From positions 17,548,502 through 17,612,501 of the forward strand of contig CM119268.1 in NCBI GenBank assembly GCA_051294375.1: a stretch of DNA of 64,000 bases, read 5' to 3'. Source of the stretch: Paraspadella gotoi. Taxonomy: Eukaryota > Chaetognatha. The notes under the pieces are model-generated. The model saw only the letters and a list, made by a program, of their open reading frames with translations. It was not told where the DNA came from and searched no databases. The position numbers and the translations under genes were made by a program. Of this stretch, positions 11,360 through 27,382 are shown piece after piece (position 1 is the stretch's first letter; every line of letters begins with the position of its first letter).

Positions 11360-13936
11360 ATCTCTCTCTCTCTCTCTCTCTCTCTTGCCTATCTCTCTAT
11401 CTTACTTACACTTGCTATTTTCAATGCCAGCCTTCGCATCCAGTCCACTATTTCATTTCCGACTACTAAATAATTACAAGTAATTTATACTATAACAAGC
11501 AAAATAGTAGACGAATTTGTAATTTTTTATTCTTCATCACTCCCCCGTTCTTTTCTTCCTTATCTCTCCCCCTTTCTCCGTCTCCCCCCGTATCTCTCCT
11601 TTTGCCTTTTGTTTAGTTTTGTTTTTCTCCAATCGCTTCGTTTCTCAGCGCTGAGTGACGCCCTTCTTTTTCTCCACCGTTCTTTTGTTCATTTTTTTTT
11701 TCATTCGTGTTTTTTGTTCTTGTTCTTTTTCTTCTGTTTTTCCCCGGTTTTTATTGTTTCATTTGATTTGCTGAAATTCGTTTTTCAAACCGGCTCTTGG
11801 TTCCGAGTTAATTTCGTCAATTTATCCGATTAATAAATAATAATAAATATCCTCGAATACGTAAAAAATAAAAAAACAATTAAAAAAAGGCAAATAGGAG
11901 AAAAAAAAGATAAAAATGTGAAGAAAAAAATTTAAAAGTAAAAGAAAGTTGGTTAATGAGTCCGATATTTTATCCAGGGCCCTTCGTTTTTTTTGTTTTT
12001 TTTCTTTCCCTTTTGTTTTAAAACGTAGTTTTCATTCTTTACTCTTACTTTTCTTTCTTTTCTTTTTTTTTTCCTTGAATGGAGCCCGGATTTTCCCCTC
12101 AACTTAGTCTCCGTCTTTGTCGTCGTCGTCGTCGTCGTCGTCAACACCGCCCTGGTCCTTTTCCTCGTCGGAATCGTCATTATCGTCGTTCTCGTCAACA
12201 TTGTCAATTCGCCGTCGACGTCGTCGTCGTCGTCGTCGTCTCCGTCGAAGTCAAGGCCCGGGAAATGTCGTCGTCATTTGAGGATCAATATCGCTGTAGC
12301 TGGATTTAAATATACCCCGATTGTAGTAACATTATTCTAAATTGTATGTCTATTTATAGACGTCTATGTCAAGATCCCATTGTCGTTTTCGTCTCTTTTT
12401 TTTCTCGATGAAATCAATACCGTATTCGTCTATGTCATTGCTCTCTCAGTCAACTCATCGTCGACGTCATCGTTGTCGGCGTTGTCGTTGTTGTTATCGT
12501 CACCATCATCGTCGGCGTTCTCTGAAGATCCTTTGAAGTCTGGACAAAGAGTTTAATTGTGTCTTTCCCTCGAGAATTCGGCGATGAGCGGTGAAGCGAC
12601 GCAGTTGTTGGATTAGTAGGATTAGTTGTTGGATTAATTGTTGGATTAGCTGGAAAAGACATTTGGTTTTTTTGTGTTTGTTGGGTATTCTAAAGAAAGT
12701 TGGTATTTTTCGGCTTGCTTCATATTAAATTTTGTATTGACGATAATGAAGGTTTAAAATAAAAGTTTAATGTTTATTGTTTAATTGATTTGATTAAATA
12801 TTAGATTGATATTAATATCTTTTTTCATTGTGTATATATATTGAATTCAATGAAAAACAGTTTTAATGGAAAAAAAAACGATTTGTTTAATAATAGTACA
12901 TCGTACATGTTTCGACTCATATGTTTTTGATGAGATGAAGACTCAAAAACATATGAATCGAAACAAGTTTGATGAACAAAACTGAGAGAGAGAGAGAGGT
13001 TGGAATGACAATGGTCAAAATACATAACAAATAGAATCTGTGCATCCTGTTTTCTCTTCTCTTTCTGGAAAACGACGAAAACAAATCGGTCAGCGCAATT
13101 CTCAACCAGGTACTAAACATACGACGGCGAATAAAACCTGAGCTTTGGTGAACTCACTCACGTCAATAATATGGACGCAACAAAAACTTCTTTTACCCAA
13201 GCCACCCCTACTTACCCCAGCCACGCACAGGTCACCCTCTAGTCCCAGCATCCCGGGAAACGCCACGAGGCAGAATCCGGAAAAGAACAATTTTTCCTTC
13301 GCCAACGACAAACGCCACCTCCGTTCTGTCAGGCGAGTCCCTCAAATCGTGGCGCCTGTCAACGCCTGCTCGGCGCACGCTTTTCTGGCCGAAAAAAAAA
13401 ATGTGTATATTGGTCTACTGCTTTTTGGCCGAAAGCTTAGTGCGTATTATTCTCTTTTGAAAATGTTTTACTGGCCTGACCGACAGGAGAATGTCTTGTC
13501 TTGTCTTGTCCTGTACTTTCTCTCTCTGTGTTGCGTCTTTCATGATGATTACCTCCCTGATGTAATCGACACGTAACGCGCGCCATTAAGTCCCCCCCCC
13601 CTAATTCGTCAACACACATCGTCTTTGAGGCGCGAAATGCTTCGATTCTTTCCCGGGCAAAGCTCGAATTCCCAAAGACGCCCCCCTGAGGGACCTAACC
13701 ACCCTGATTGTTTTCCAATCCACCTTAACCACCAGTGTCCACCTCACCCACCTCATCCACCTCGTCTCCTCACGAACGATTTCGCGCTCCCCGTCGTGAC
13801 CACGTGACCAGGCCGTCATCCACAATAAGAATTGATGACGCCGGGGTCAAAGAAAATTAGAAAACCGGAGAATGGAGGAAAGAGAGAGAGAGAGAAGAGA
13901 GAAGGAGAGAGAGAGAAGAAGAGGAGAGGAGAGAAG

Positions 13937-13972
<36 letters not shown>

Positions 13973-14122
13973 AAGAAAAAAAAGCCAGTCGCGGTAAATA
14001 GGTCGTTATGAGACCATATATATCTCGTTATCCTCCCACGGCATGACAATTAGAGATCGATGCGCTGGAACTGTAACAACCACAGAAAGTGTTGTCTATA
14101 TTCTACTTAGTTTTCCGGAGTA
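11311..14122. other. Simple-repeat-rich intergenic DNA
   Basis: Holds (CT)n at 11311-11390, (GTC)n runs near 12118-12142 and 12212-12241, and GA-rich sequence at 13880-13980. I see no gene, RNA or mobile element I can support. Confidence 0.5.
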
Positions 14123-14147
14123 NNNNNNNNNNNNNNNNNNNNNNNNN

Positions 14148-16507
<2,360 letters not shown>

Positions 16508-16918
16508 NNNNNNNNNNNNNNNNNNNNNNNNNNNNNNNNNNNNNNNNNNNNNNNNNNNNNNNNNNNNNNNNNNNNNNNNNNNNNNNNNNNNNNNNNNNNN
16601 NNNNNNNNNNNNNNNNNNNNNNNNNNNNNNNNNNNNNNNNNNNNNNNNNNNNNNNNNNNNNNNNNNNNNNNNNNNNNNNNNNNNNNNNNNNNNNNNNNNN
16701 NNNNNNNNNNNNNNNNNNNNNNNNNNNNNNNNNNNNNNNNNNNNNNNNNNNNNNNNNNNNNNNNNNNNNNNNNNNNNNNNNNNNNNNNNNNNNNNNNNNN
16801 NNNNNNNNNNNNNNNNNNNNNNNNNNNNNNNNNNNNNNNNNNNNNNNNNNNNNNNNNNNNNNNNNNNNNNNNNNNNNNNNNNNNNNNNNNNNNNNNNNNN
16901 NNNNNNNNAAAAAATAAT

Positions 16919-17397
16919 AAAAACTCCGAAATAAATGATCCGTTTGAGGTAATTTTTAAATTGGAACGCCGGCTGGGGATCGACAGAGCAGTGAGTAATG
17001 AACTTGAAAGGAACGCGTTATTTCGGTCACTGACTTCGACCGCTGCGTCCAAACTTGGAGACCCCAACCGTTTTTTCGATGCTGGGGTAAGACTCACCTT
17101 TTCTCCAGCATTGGCCACATACTTATTTTTACTTAGTTCTTTTTTATGTATTCGCCCACCTTTTCAACTGCGTTTGTTTCCCTATCCCTCACTATATTGT
17201 TATTTTCGGCTTTTCATCTAACCCCTGACCTAACCATACCCCAGCAAACTTTTCTCCCAGCCTCCACCCCAGCATCTCACCTCAGCTCCTCCGCAGCACC
17301 TCTGAGGCGACCTCCTGCCAAATCGAGGAAAGACCAAAAAATGCGAAACCCGCGTGACAAAACCCGACGCCGGAGGGGGCGCTCTTATTCGGAGAAG
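16919..17397 (+). CDS. Candidate two-exon fragment of an unrecognised protein
   Basis: A frame from the gap edge to 17086 (with DPFEVIFKLERRLGIDRA and GDPNRFFDAG) ends at GGG|GTAAGA. After a 158-nt intron ending in TACCCCAG, an exon at 17245-17397 (153 nt, phase 0 at both ends, no stop) ends at AAG|GTAGAC and is basic and Arg-rich (PPAKSRKDQKMRNPRD). Compatible phases, usable splice sites and a charged helical first part support coding. Against it, the minus strand is also open across the first exon, the N gap hides the 5' side, and I recognise no family. No function is proposed. Confidence 0.3.
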
Positions 17398-18539
17398 GTA
17401 GACCCCTTAGTTGGGGGATAAGAGAAGGTGGACGCCTTAGGCTTAGGTGGAGCATGCGAGAAAGTCGTGTGCTGTATTTGTTTGCTTGATTTCTCTTTTG
17501 CAGCAACCCAAACGAAGACTGTCGTTTTAGCTCAGAGTAATTTTATTCGCGATGAGAGATAAAACATGAATAAATGAAAAATATCAAAAGACGCTAAGTC
17601 TAAATTCATGAGCGAGGAAAAGGAGTTCGAGTCAGTGATTGAGGTCAGTGACCGAGAGAACAATTATATAGGGGAATTAGAGGTGTAGAGTGAGAGAGCG
17701 AGAGAGCGAGAGAGCGATAGAGCGATTTTTCTTGATGAGGAGAGATTTCGGTTAACCACACAAAACGCTTGTTCGATCACTATTTCAAGAAATGTTGTTT
17801 ATTTTTTATTTAGGATCGAAAAATATTTCTGTTTATTACACATTGGCTTTATCGGAGCGGGAGGTTTGGGTTTGTAGTTAAACAATTTCACGTTTCAATT
17901 GAAGGGGCTGTGAACGGGAGAAAAAGTTTATTTTGGGACATTTAGGACATTTCGGACAAAACGTTAGGAGCGAAAATAGTGAGGAGATAAGTTGGTTTTT
18001 GGGTGAGAGTTTATTGGTTGGAATTTAAAAAGGTTGATTTCGGGAAGGTTGCGTGATTAATTCGTATCGTCGGGCAATCACCATTATGGCGACGTGAATA
18101 ATTAAGATAAGGAGACAGGTTTAAACGGGATACATTTAATACAATATTCAGGGAATTAAACATTAACAGTAATAAACGGTGAACGAAAAAGTAGTATAGA
18201 GATTTCGAGTTGTGTCTACCATCGTGAGCTTGTCCGCATTTAAAGCCAAAAGTCGGCCCAAGTGTCCTCAGCGCAAGGTCAGTGGCTAAACAACCACCGG
18301 CTACCACGGTGGCCAGAGACATGACCCACGTGACCTAAAGCGTCCTCCATAATATCACTTTTATCTTTTTTCATTTTAATGTTGTTTGAAAATTTGTCAA
18401 AAGAAATTCTTTCGATATATACATAATTATCGCCCTTTTTTATTTTTTATTTTTTGCTTCAGAAATCTAAACGACGCGCGACTCCACGCCCTCCGGCGAC
18501 GCAAGGCGGCAGTCTGGCTCGAACGCGCATTATGCATTA

Positions 18540-18574
<35 letters not shown>
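17398..18574. other. Intergenic, no recognised gene
   Basis: Mixed AT-rich DNA ending in a (CT)n run (18541-18574) that abuts an N gap. No feature supported. Confidence 0.5.
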
Positions 18575-18859
18575 NNNNNNNNNNNNNNNNNNNNNNNNNN
18601 NNNNNNNNNNNNNNNNNNNNNNNNNNNNNNNNNNNNNNNNNNNNNNNNNNNNNNNNNNNNNNNNNNNNNNNNNNNNNNNNNNNNNNNNNNNNNNNNNNNN
18701 NNNNNNNNNNNNNNNNNNNNNNNNNNNNNNNNNNNNNNNNNNNNNNNNNNNNNNNNNNNNNNNNNNNNNNNNNNNNNNNNNNNNNNNNNNNNNNNNNNNN
18801 NNNNNNNNNNNNNNNNNNNNNNNNNNNNNNNNNNNNNNNNNNNNNNNNNNNNNNNNNNN

Positions 18860-20422
18860 TCTGGACGATCGGCTTTCATCATTCAATTCCTTTGGTTCCA
18901 TAAAACTTAACTATCATTTCTTGAGATAGAACGATCCTATTTCTTTAATTACAGAGAAATATTAACGAGAACCAAGCTTGGTTCATGTCAATTCTCAATG
19001 CTTACTTTGAACTAGACCCGTCTTTCCCCCTTTATTAATTTCCTCCTCAGAGCCCCCGCTCCTCTCTCGGCCTCTGCGACTCACAGAAAAAAACTTTTTT
19101 AACATTTTAATTACCAATTATTACGTCGATACCCAGTGGAGCTTTCAAAAAATCTTTCGAAACCCGATCGTCGCCAACTTAAAAAGTCAGTCAGAAGGTC
19201 GCGGCATATGTAACATCAAGGTTTTAATAGAGATTAAAAAGAAGAACAAAAAACCATCGAAGCTTCTCAAAGCTTGCGATTAGTAATTGAAAACTAATTG
19301 AAAAGTTAACCCAGTCTGTTCTTTTCAAAATTTTCTTTACGTTTCCCCCTTTTTTCTTCGAGATGAAAAAAACTCCTAAGGACAAATTCTCTCTGGAAAG
19401 TTTGTCCTAGCGAATGTTTCAGGGACGGAAAAACTCTCGAGGACAAAGCCTCGAGGAGACGTTGGCCTAAAAAAAAAAAAAGATTCCAGGACACAAAAAC
19501 CCGCGGAGGACAAGGACTCGAGGAGAAGCGGTTATTCCGGCGATAATGAGATTTTCCTCTCCGTCTCCCTCGAGGGCCGTTTCACTACGAGAACTGAGTG
19601 GCGGAAAACTCTGACGGAAAATACGATGTCTATGTACGAAACGTGTAGGAGGCAATGAAACGTCGGATTGTTATTAATATCAATACCGTCGTCTTTTCGT
19701 CGGATAAAAAAAACAAAAAAAAACAACAACAAAAAAAACTCTCTCATGAATATCTTCGTGACTTATTCACGTCGAAGGGTCTTGTGGTTTTGTGGTCTTG
19801 TGGTTCCCATGAAAAAATGATGCCGCATTTTCTTTCGCCGTCGAAGAGGAAGAAGTTCAACTTTCTTTCCCGACTTCTCTCTACTAACGTCTCTCTTCAT
19901 CATTCTCTCTCTCTCTCTCTCGTTGACGAACGAGTAGAACAACCACAACAGTAGCGACAATTTAAAAAACGTCATTAAGCAACTGGGGTCAGCTGTAGGA
20001 ATAAATGCAGCTCTTTTTTATGATCGTCTCTCAAGGCGCTGGTAATAAGCAGATACAATTAATAAAGAAACAAGACAAAACCGCAATAAAAACGAATGAT
20101 TCAAATTAAAAGATGCAAGGGCTGCTAGAGCCTCGCAACCATTGCGTCCGATGCTGAATTGCTGATGGTCTATTGCAAGCCAAGTCACCAAGGATAATTG
20201 CTCTTCAAAAAGGCAACCAATATCGGTCCTACTTATCAACGGAGGAGACCATCTCATCAAACGGTCGAGACTTGATGTGAAGTGAATTTATTTTTAGAGC
20301 CGTATAGAGAATATGCCGGTATGACATTATTATTTCACAATCGGAAGGAATCGTCATCTTAAGAAAGGACCAAATGGAACCATGAACTTTTGGAAAATAT
20401 CCTAAATGTGAGAGTTATTTTC

Positions 20423-20427
<5 letters not shown>
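18860..20427. other. Intergenic, no recognised gene
   Basis: No exon, RNA or mobile element that I can support. A-rich and pyrimidine-rich patches only. Confidence 0.5.
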
Positions 20428-20463
<36 letters not shown>

Positions 20464-20527
20464 TTTTCCTGGTACCCTTCCGCCATTTTTGACGCGGTCG
20501 TGTTTGGATTCGCACGAAAACGAGGGA

Positions 20528-20577
<50 letters not shown>
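20428..20577. repeat. (GA)n and (GAC)n microsatellites
   Basis: A (GA)n run at 20428-20460 and a pure (GAC)n run at 20528-20577. The poly-Asp or poly-Ser frames across the triplet run are artefacts. Confidence 0.85.
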
Positions 20578-20611
20578 TTTTTCCATGGAAAAGAGCGACT
20601 AGTAGAAATGC

Positions 20612-20906
20612 CTAGAGAGACATCATTTATTCTTTAAGATGTCGGATATATCCCCTTTAACACGAGACAGTCACTTTTTGTATTCATAGTAAATGCTATT
20701 TAGTTTGTGGTTGCATTTGTGGCCGTACTCGAACTCAAGTTTTTCATCGNNNNNNNNNNAGAGAGACATCATTTATTCTTTAAGATGTCGGATATATCCC
20801 CTTTAACACGAGACAGTCACTTTTTGTATTCATCGTAAATGCTATTTAGTTTGTGGTTGCATTTGTGGCCGTCTCTCTTGAAGTTCTCGCTCTCAAGTTT
20901 TTCATC
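20612..20906. repeat. Direct duplication on both sides of a 10-N gap
   Basis: About 138 bp (20612-20749) reappears at 20760-20906 with a few changes, including a short extra segment before the shared end TTTTTCATCG. The copies abut a 10-N gap, so an assembly overlap that was not merged is more likely than a real tandem duplication. Confidence 0.8.
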
Positions 20907-22097
20907 GAATGCATTCGTTGGATCTCAGGCCTTCGTTGGCATTGAAAAAATAGATATCACTACTCCTCTATTTAACATTTAACATAGGTTATAACAAATA
21001 ACTTTACGACGTCGACGACGACGACGACGACGACGACGAACCGACGAAGAAGACGATTTCCACGATGAATAATAATTCGCTTATTGAATTTTCTCTTTTG
21101 AGAATTTTGACGTCTCGGGAATTCATTCTTTATTACGGTCGAGAGAAGATTGATTCCCCGCCAAAGTAATGAAAGAATTTTATAATTCCTTTTATTTCCT
21201 TTTATTTCCTTTTTTATGGTAAAATCGCGTTGGCTGGAGTTTTTTTTTCCTTCGTCTGTTTTTTTTTTCTTTCTCTCGCGTTGTTTTATTCAGTTGCCTG
21301 AGAAAACAGATTCTCTTTAGGTTTACGAACAACTGGAGCTAATATTTGTTTTCATATAGTTTGTTTTCGATGGTCGATGAAAAGTAACTTTTATATATCG
21401 AGATCGAGATAATAAGATCGAAATATTGGTTTTCAATAAAAGAAAAAAAATACTGCACTTGATCCCAAATTCGACGTTTTCTTAATCAACTTTTATATAT
21501 ATTATATTTTTATATTTTCACTTTTTGACTCTCTCTCTCTCTCTCTCTCTCTCTCATGCCTCACTCACTCACCTGAATAAATGATATGGGATAACGTCGT
21601 GTCGTCTTTCCAAAGATAATTTCGTAAGAACACAGAGCCTCGGTTATTTTTCATATCCTTTTACTATTTTTATATTTTACTGACTCTCACGGTCTCACCA
21701 TTCAAATGAGACTTATTAGTTTATAGTAAATAGTTTATAAATAATAAATAAATAATTTATTCTCTTCCCCCTTCAGAATAAAATGTTCATACATACATTT
21801 TAAATTTAAAAAGACAACAACCGTAATAACCATATAGTCTTATTGAATAATATTTCTAAATTATAAAATGAGATCAACCAAATCATAACAATTTTTAAAA
21901 CGAATAAACTAGCCTAAAATAAAATAAATAAATAAAATAAAATAAATTAAACTAGCCTTAAATAAAAAGCAGTATCACGTACAGCAAAAAATAATATATA
22001 TTTTTCTTAATTCATATTCGGGCCAACGCCCTCTCTATCGTTCTTCTTCCCCTCTACCTATCTTCCCTCCTATCCCTTCCTCCCCTCTACCTATCTT
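20907..22097. other. Intergenic, no recognised gene
   Basis: AT-rich, with (GAC)n near 21010-21040 and (CT)n near 21531-21555. No gene seen. Confidence 0.5.
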
Positions 22098-22505
22098 NNN
22101 NNNNNNNNNNNNNNNNNNNNNNNNNNNNNNNNNNNNNNNNNNNNNNNNNNNNNNNNNNNNNNNNNNNNNNNNNNNNNNNNNNNNNNNNNNNNNNNNNNNN
22201 NNNNNNNNNNNNNNNNNNNNNNNNNNNNNNNNNNNNNNNNNNNNNNNNNNNNNNNNNNNNNNNNNNNNNNNNNNNNNNNNNNNNNNNNNNNNNNNNNNNN
22301 NNNNNNNNNNNNNNNNNNNNNNNNNNNNNNNNNNNNNNNNNNNNNNNNNNNNNNNNNNNNNNNNNNNNNNNNNNNNNNNNNNNNNNNNNNNNNNNNNNNN
22401 NNNNNNNNNNNNNNNNNNNNNNNNNNNNNNNNNNNNNNNNNNNNNNNNNNNNNNNNNNNNNNNNNNNNNNNNNNNNNNNNNNNNNNNNNNNNNNNNNNNN
22501 NNNNN

Positions 22506-22744
22506 CCCTCCTATCTCTTCCTCCCCTCTACCTATATACCCTCCTTTCTCTTCCTCCCCTCTACCTATCTTCCTTCCTATCTTCTCCTCGCCCCTTTCCT
22601 TCTCTTTTTCCCGGAAGACCAAACAGGGATTCCAAGGAGCGAGAGATTTTTATTCGCAGCGATGAAGATCGTCTTTCGAGAAACTCATAGCCCAACTATG
22701 CAAATGTCCCTGCATTAGCATTTCTTTGGGATTCCAACATTCGA

Positions 22745-22780
<36 letters not shown>

Positions 22781-25442
22781 NNNNNNNNNNNNNNNNNNNN
22801 NNNNNNNNNNNNNNNNNNNNNNNNNNNNNNNNNNNNNNNNNNNNNNNNNNNNNNNNNNNNNNNNNNNNNNNNNNNNNNNNNNNNNNNNNNNNNNNNNNNN
22901 NNNNNNNNNNNNNNNNNNNNNNNNNNNNNNNNNNNNNNNNNNNNNNNNNNNNNNNNNNNNNNNNNNNNNNNNNNNTCTTCCGTAAGATTTTTTGTCTTTA
23001 TTTCCGTTATTTTTTGCTTTTTTGCTTTTTCCTTCGAAAGTACTTTCTTAATTCCATCTAACCCATTTATATTTTGAGAACTAGTTTAAATTTTTTTTCT
23101 TCTCTTCACATTCTTTGTCCTCTTTTCACTTTTTCTTCTCGCTCATCGTAACATCCCTTCTTCTTCATCTTTCTTCTTTTCCTTTTTCTTTCCTTTTTAT
23201 TTCCTCTCTTTCCTCTTCACGGTCGAATTGATCGTAAAAGAGAAAATCTTGAAACCGCAGAATCACGAAATAACAGCTCGGAAAACCCTTAAACCAATTT
23301 CATCTACATCCGGTCCCCATTCTACATCATCTCTCTTCAAACCGATTCCATCTCTATTCTAAGGTTCTCCGATCTTTATTATTGAAATTTTACCCCAAAT
23401 TCCTTAATTCCAATGTTTTTTTTTTCTAGTTTAGTATGTACTTTTAACATCCACGTTGAGAAGCTGTGCAATGTGGATTTGATCGCTATGAAACGCCCAC
23501 AAAACTAGTTTCAAAATTCCCCGTCCGAACCTCCTTGCTCTTCCATGCATAAAAAATCATAACCATCGCGAACACTTTTCTTTCCTCACCCCATCCTTCC
23601 CAACCCCACTTTTCNNNNNNNNNNNNNNNNNNNNNNNNNNNNNNNNNNNNNNNNNNNNNNNNNNNNNNNNNNNNNNNNNNNNNNNNNNNNNNNNNNNNNN
23701 NNNNNNNNNNNNNNNNNNNNNNNNNNNNNNNNNNNNNNNNNNNNNNNNNNNNNNNNNNNNNNNNNNNNNNNNNNNNNNNNNNNNNNNNNNNNNNNNNNNN
23801 NNNNNNNNNNNNTCCAAATAAAAAAAAAGGTAAATCACATCCGAAGTATTAAAATATGTCGTATTTAACCAAGTCTAATCGTTTATGGCGGCGATGGTGA
23901 AAAAAAAAGGGAGAGAGCTTGAGAGAGATGACGGCGTCGCTTTGGAGACTTGAGATATTAAAAGTTTTTAAAATAATATTATCGGTTAACGATCATGACG
24001 CGAAACCTGGGAATTAAGTCGTAAAAAAACACAATGTCACTTGTTCAAAAGGTGTACATGTGAAGACGTCGTGTAAAATTCCTCGAGTCTGGAGGTCATT
24101 TTGCCACAGACAATGATCGAACGATCAAAAACGTCTAGACAACAACAACGACCCCGGAGAAAACGACATTAATGACTCCACTCGGCCTAATTTATTTTAG
24201 GTCGAGTTTAAAAACAAGAATAGTTAAAAATGAGTCGTGTTTTGTGCTCTAAGAAATAAAGGGAAACCCAAAATTGGAGCCGGACGAATATCGTGACAAA
24301 CGGGTTTTCTCTTCAGACTAAATATTTCGATTCAACTCTTGACTCATTTTTCTCTTCTTTTTTTTCCCCGCCTTTTTTTTTTTTTTTGCCTTCAAGGAAA
24401 TGGCGCCGATTTACAAAATCTCTAGGAAAAAAAAAAGAATAAAAAGAAGAGAGAAACTGAAAAAAAAAGGGGGCCTCCTTTTCGGAAAGGCTCGGGGCGA
24501 CTTTTATTAGCAATTAGCAATGTTTACAAAACGGGGAGTTTCGGTTCTGCTTTCTGGCCCAATCTGGATCGCACTCCCTTCCTTGCTACAACCCAAGTCT
24601 TAACCCCCTTTCGTCACCTTTAACCATGACCCATGGGGTTCTCCCTCTCTTTTTTTTTNNNNNNNNNNNNNNNNNNNNNNNNNNNNNNNNNNNNNNNNNN
24701 NNNNNNNNNNNNNNNNNNNNNNNNNNNNNNNNNNNNNNNNNNNNNNNNNNNNNNNNNNNNNNNNNNNNNNNNNNNNNNNNNNNNNNNNNNNNNNNNNNNN
24801 NNNNNTTCTTCCTTAGACGCCCAACGCTTCCAAGCTCGTACACCACTCGCTTACCGCTACCGATCTTGGCCAACCAACACTTGAGATCACAGCGCAGGAA
24901 CTAAATGCCTCCTAGTTTCTCCTCGAGCGACATCAATGAGATCGGAGTCANNNNNNNNNNNNNNNNNNNNNNNNNNNNNNNNNNNNNNNNNNNNNNNNNN
25001 NNNNNNNNNNNNNNNNNNNNNNNNNNNNNNNNNNNNNNNNNNNNNNNNNNNNNNNNNNNNNNNNNNNNNNNNNNNNNNNNNNNNNNNNNNNNNNNNNNNN
25101 NNNNNNNNNNNNNNNNNNNNNNNNNNNNNNNNNNNNNNNNNNNNNNNNNNNNNNNNNNNNNNNNNNNNNNNNNNNNNNNNNNNNNNNNNNNNNNNNNNNN
25201 NNNNNNNNNNNNNNNNNNNNNNNNNNNNNNNNNNNNNNNNNNNNNNNNNNNNNNNNNNNNNNNNNNNNNNNNNNNNNNNNNNNNNNNNNNNNNNNNNNNN
25301 NNNNNNNNNNNNNNNNNNNNNNNNNNNNNNATATATATATATATATATATTATATTAATTAAAACAATATTTTTGAGCCTCGACATCAGACAAAAATCCT
25401 TCGTCGCCTACTTTTAATTCTTTTTTTCTCACCTGGAATCAG
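22506..25442. other. Gap-riddled intergenic DNA
   Basis: Five gaps lie in or at the edge of this stretch. A CCTCCTATCTCTTCCTCCCCTC-type minisatellite flanks the first gap (22030-22600), (CT)n runs into the 22781 gap, and (AT)n follows the 25330 gap edge. Short frames at 24806-24907 are open on both strands and are not called. Confidence 0.5.
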
Positions 25443-25581
25443 ACTTTTGTCTCCTCCACCTCCAACCCGAAGACAACCACCCCTGCCACCCAAACAACAA
25501 ACCATCGCCGACTTGAATAATCCATTATCCAATTCCGAGTTGCGCTGCGATTTCCTCAAAAGAAGGCGACAACACTACCAG
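25443..25581 (+). CDS. Candidate internal exon, proline-rich, unrecognised
   Basis: It is preceded by TTTTTTTCTCACCTGGAATCAG and followed by CAG|GTGCGA. The frame has no stop and encodes a proline-rich start (SPPPPTRRQPPLPPKQQ), then a less biased stretch with DLNNPLSNSELRCDFLKRRR. Loss of bias after the proline run and good splice sites argue for an exon; the isolation argues against. It could belong with the plus-strand candidate near 17 kb, but gaps prevent a test. No function is proposed. Confidence 0.3.
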
Positions 25582-27031
25582 GTGCGACCTCTTCTCTCTC
25601 CCCCTGGGGTTGAGGTGGGGAAATCGGGCAGGAGTGGGTGACAGGTGCTGGAGCGGCAAATGGAATGTTGTTAGGTAGGGAATAAGTGGAAGGAAAAGAG
25701 GATCTAGGGAACGGAGTGGCCAGGTTTAGTTGAAGGAACCGAGGCGATCATTTTGGAAGCTGGGTAGTGATACGCACAACGAGCTGGAGTCGGGATGAAA
25801 ATATCGGATAGGACTTGCAAACAGAGCATTAAAATGAGAAAGGAAAAAAAAAACTGAAAAGCAGGTGCAGGAAAGTCGGGATTTCCGAAGAAGATTCCCA
25901 TCAAGAGAAAAGTGAGGCCAAAAGGGAAAATCTGGATGAACCAATGAAAAATTTGACAAGAAAAGTGAAGACTTATGGAAGAGAATCGCTTCTCGTAAAA
26001 GCGCGGGGGAAAATAAAAAAGGAAGAAAAAAAAAGGAAAATAAGAATAAAAAGGGGAACATTGGCGGGAAGTGGAGAAGAAAATAACAAATGACTTTTTA
26101 ATCCCATGATACTTAACTGATGTTGTTTTCCATAAAAAATTTGAAGAGTCTTGGCCTCAGTAAATTACATTTTGTCTATAAAAATCTCTTAAATAAAATA
26201 TCTTGGAAACTAAATTTTAAATGCCGTTATTACTTGATGGGAAATTACTATGCTTTAACTAGCTTCTCTATTCTTTTCTAATCTCTACTATTCCCTTTAT
26301 AATCTCCTCCATCGCCACTTTCATTCTATCCTATTCTTCTCTATTCTTTACTAATCTCCTCTATTTTCTCTCTATTCGCTTCTCCTCTCTTTCCTTTCTC
26401 TTCGTCTTGATGTAAAACATTCTTGCTTCCTCTGGTCTCACGCGGAAAAAAATGAAAGGGCGTCCGTCGACTGAATAACTACAAAAGACTGAGTCTTCAT
26501 GTCATCTTCATTACACAATACAAAATTTAACAATCGAAAAGCCTAGAGTGTTCATCAAATTTAAACAGTTCAATAGTAAACTCTATTTGTTATAAACAAG
26601 AACGGCAATCAGCTGCGTAGTTATCTCATTCTTTCTTTATTTGGTTGGCAGAACAAACTATTTTTTTTTCGTTTGATGTTTCTTCTTCCTTAAATTTTAT
26701 TCTCTTAATATTTATAGACAAATTGAAAAAAAATCTTATTAAGTTTTTGAAGTGTGAGATTAACTAGTTTTTGACTTTGTTTTTATTAGTCTATTCCTAA
26801 TTAACAATAATAATGCCAAGTCATTTACTTGGATACAACTCAATTAATTAATTTCAAGAGAAATTGAGGGACATTTTCATCACATGAACATCTGAAGTTT
26901 AATACTCACTCGAAGAACGTGATTAGAAATAATAAAAGTGGAGAGCAGAAGAAGGTAAAATGTCGATAAATCTCTTCTCTCTGACTTCTTCTTCTTTCCC
27001 AACTCGCTTGGGCTTCTTGCTTCGGGACATA
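25582..27031. other. Intergenic, no recognised gene
   Basis: Purine-rich to about 26070, then AT-rich. No supported feature. Confidence 0.5.
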
Positions 27032-27032
27032 T

Positions 27033-27066
<34 letters not shown>

Positions 27067-27280
27067 TCTCTCTCTCATCTCTCTTCTCTCTCTCTCTCTC
27101 TCTCTCCTTTCTTTCCTTTCTCCTAGTCTCAGCTGGATAACCAAGAATCCTTCGTAATTCGTCGCGTTAAATACTGCCTCCAACGCAAAATGTGCTGAGC
27201 ATAAAAAAAGTGATAACCTTAATTGATTTATATGGCTAACTCTCTCTTCTCTCTCTTCCCTCTCTCTCTCTCCTCTCTCT

Positions 27281-27326
<46 letters not shown>

Positions 27327-27382
27327 TCTCTCTTCTCCCTTCTTCTCTCATCTCTCTCTCTCTCTCTCTCTTCTCTCTCATA
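27032..27382. repeat. Two (CT)n-rich microsatellite blocks
   Basis: Interrupted CT runs at about 27032-27122 and 27240-27382, separated by about 115 bp of ordinary sequence. Confidence 0.85.

Noticed and set aside
24806-24907. Possible exon between two gaps
   Set aside because: Both strands are open and neither shows a complete pair of splice sites with a consistent frame.
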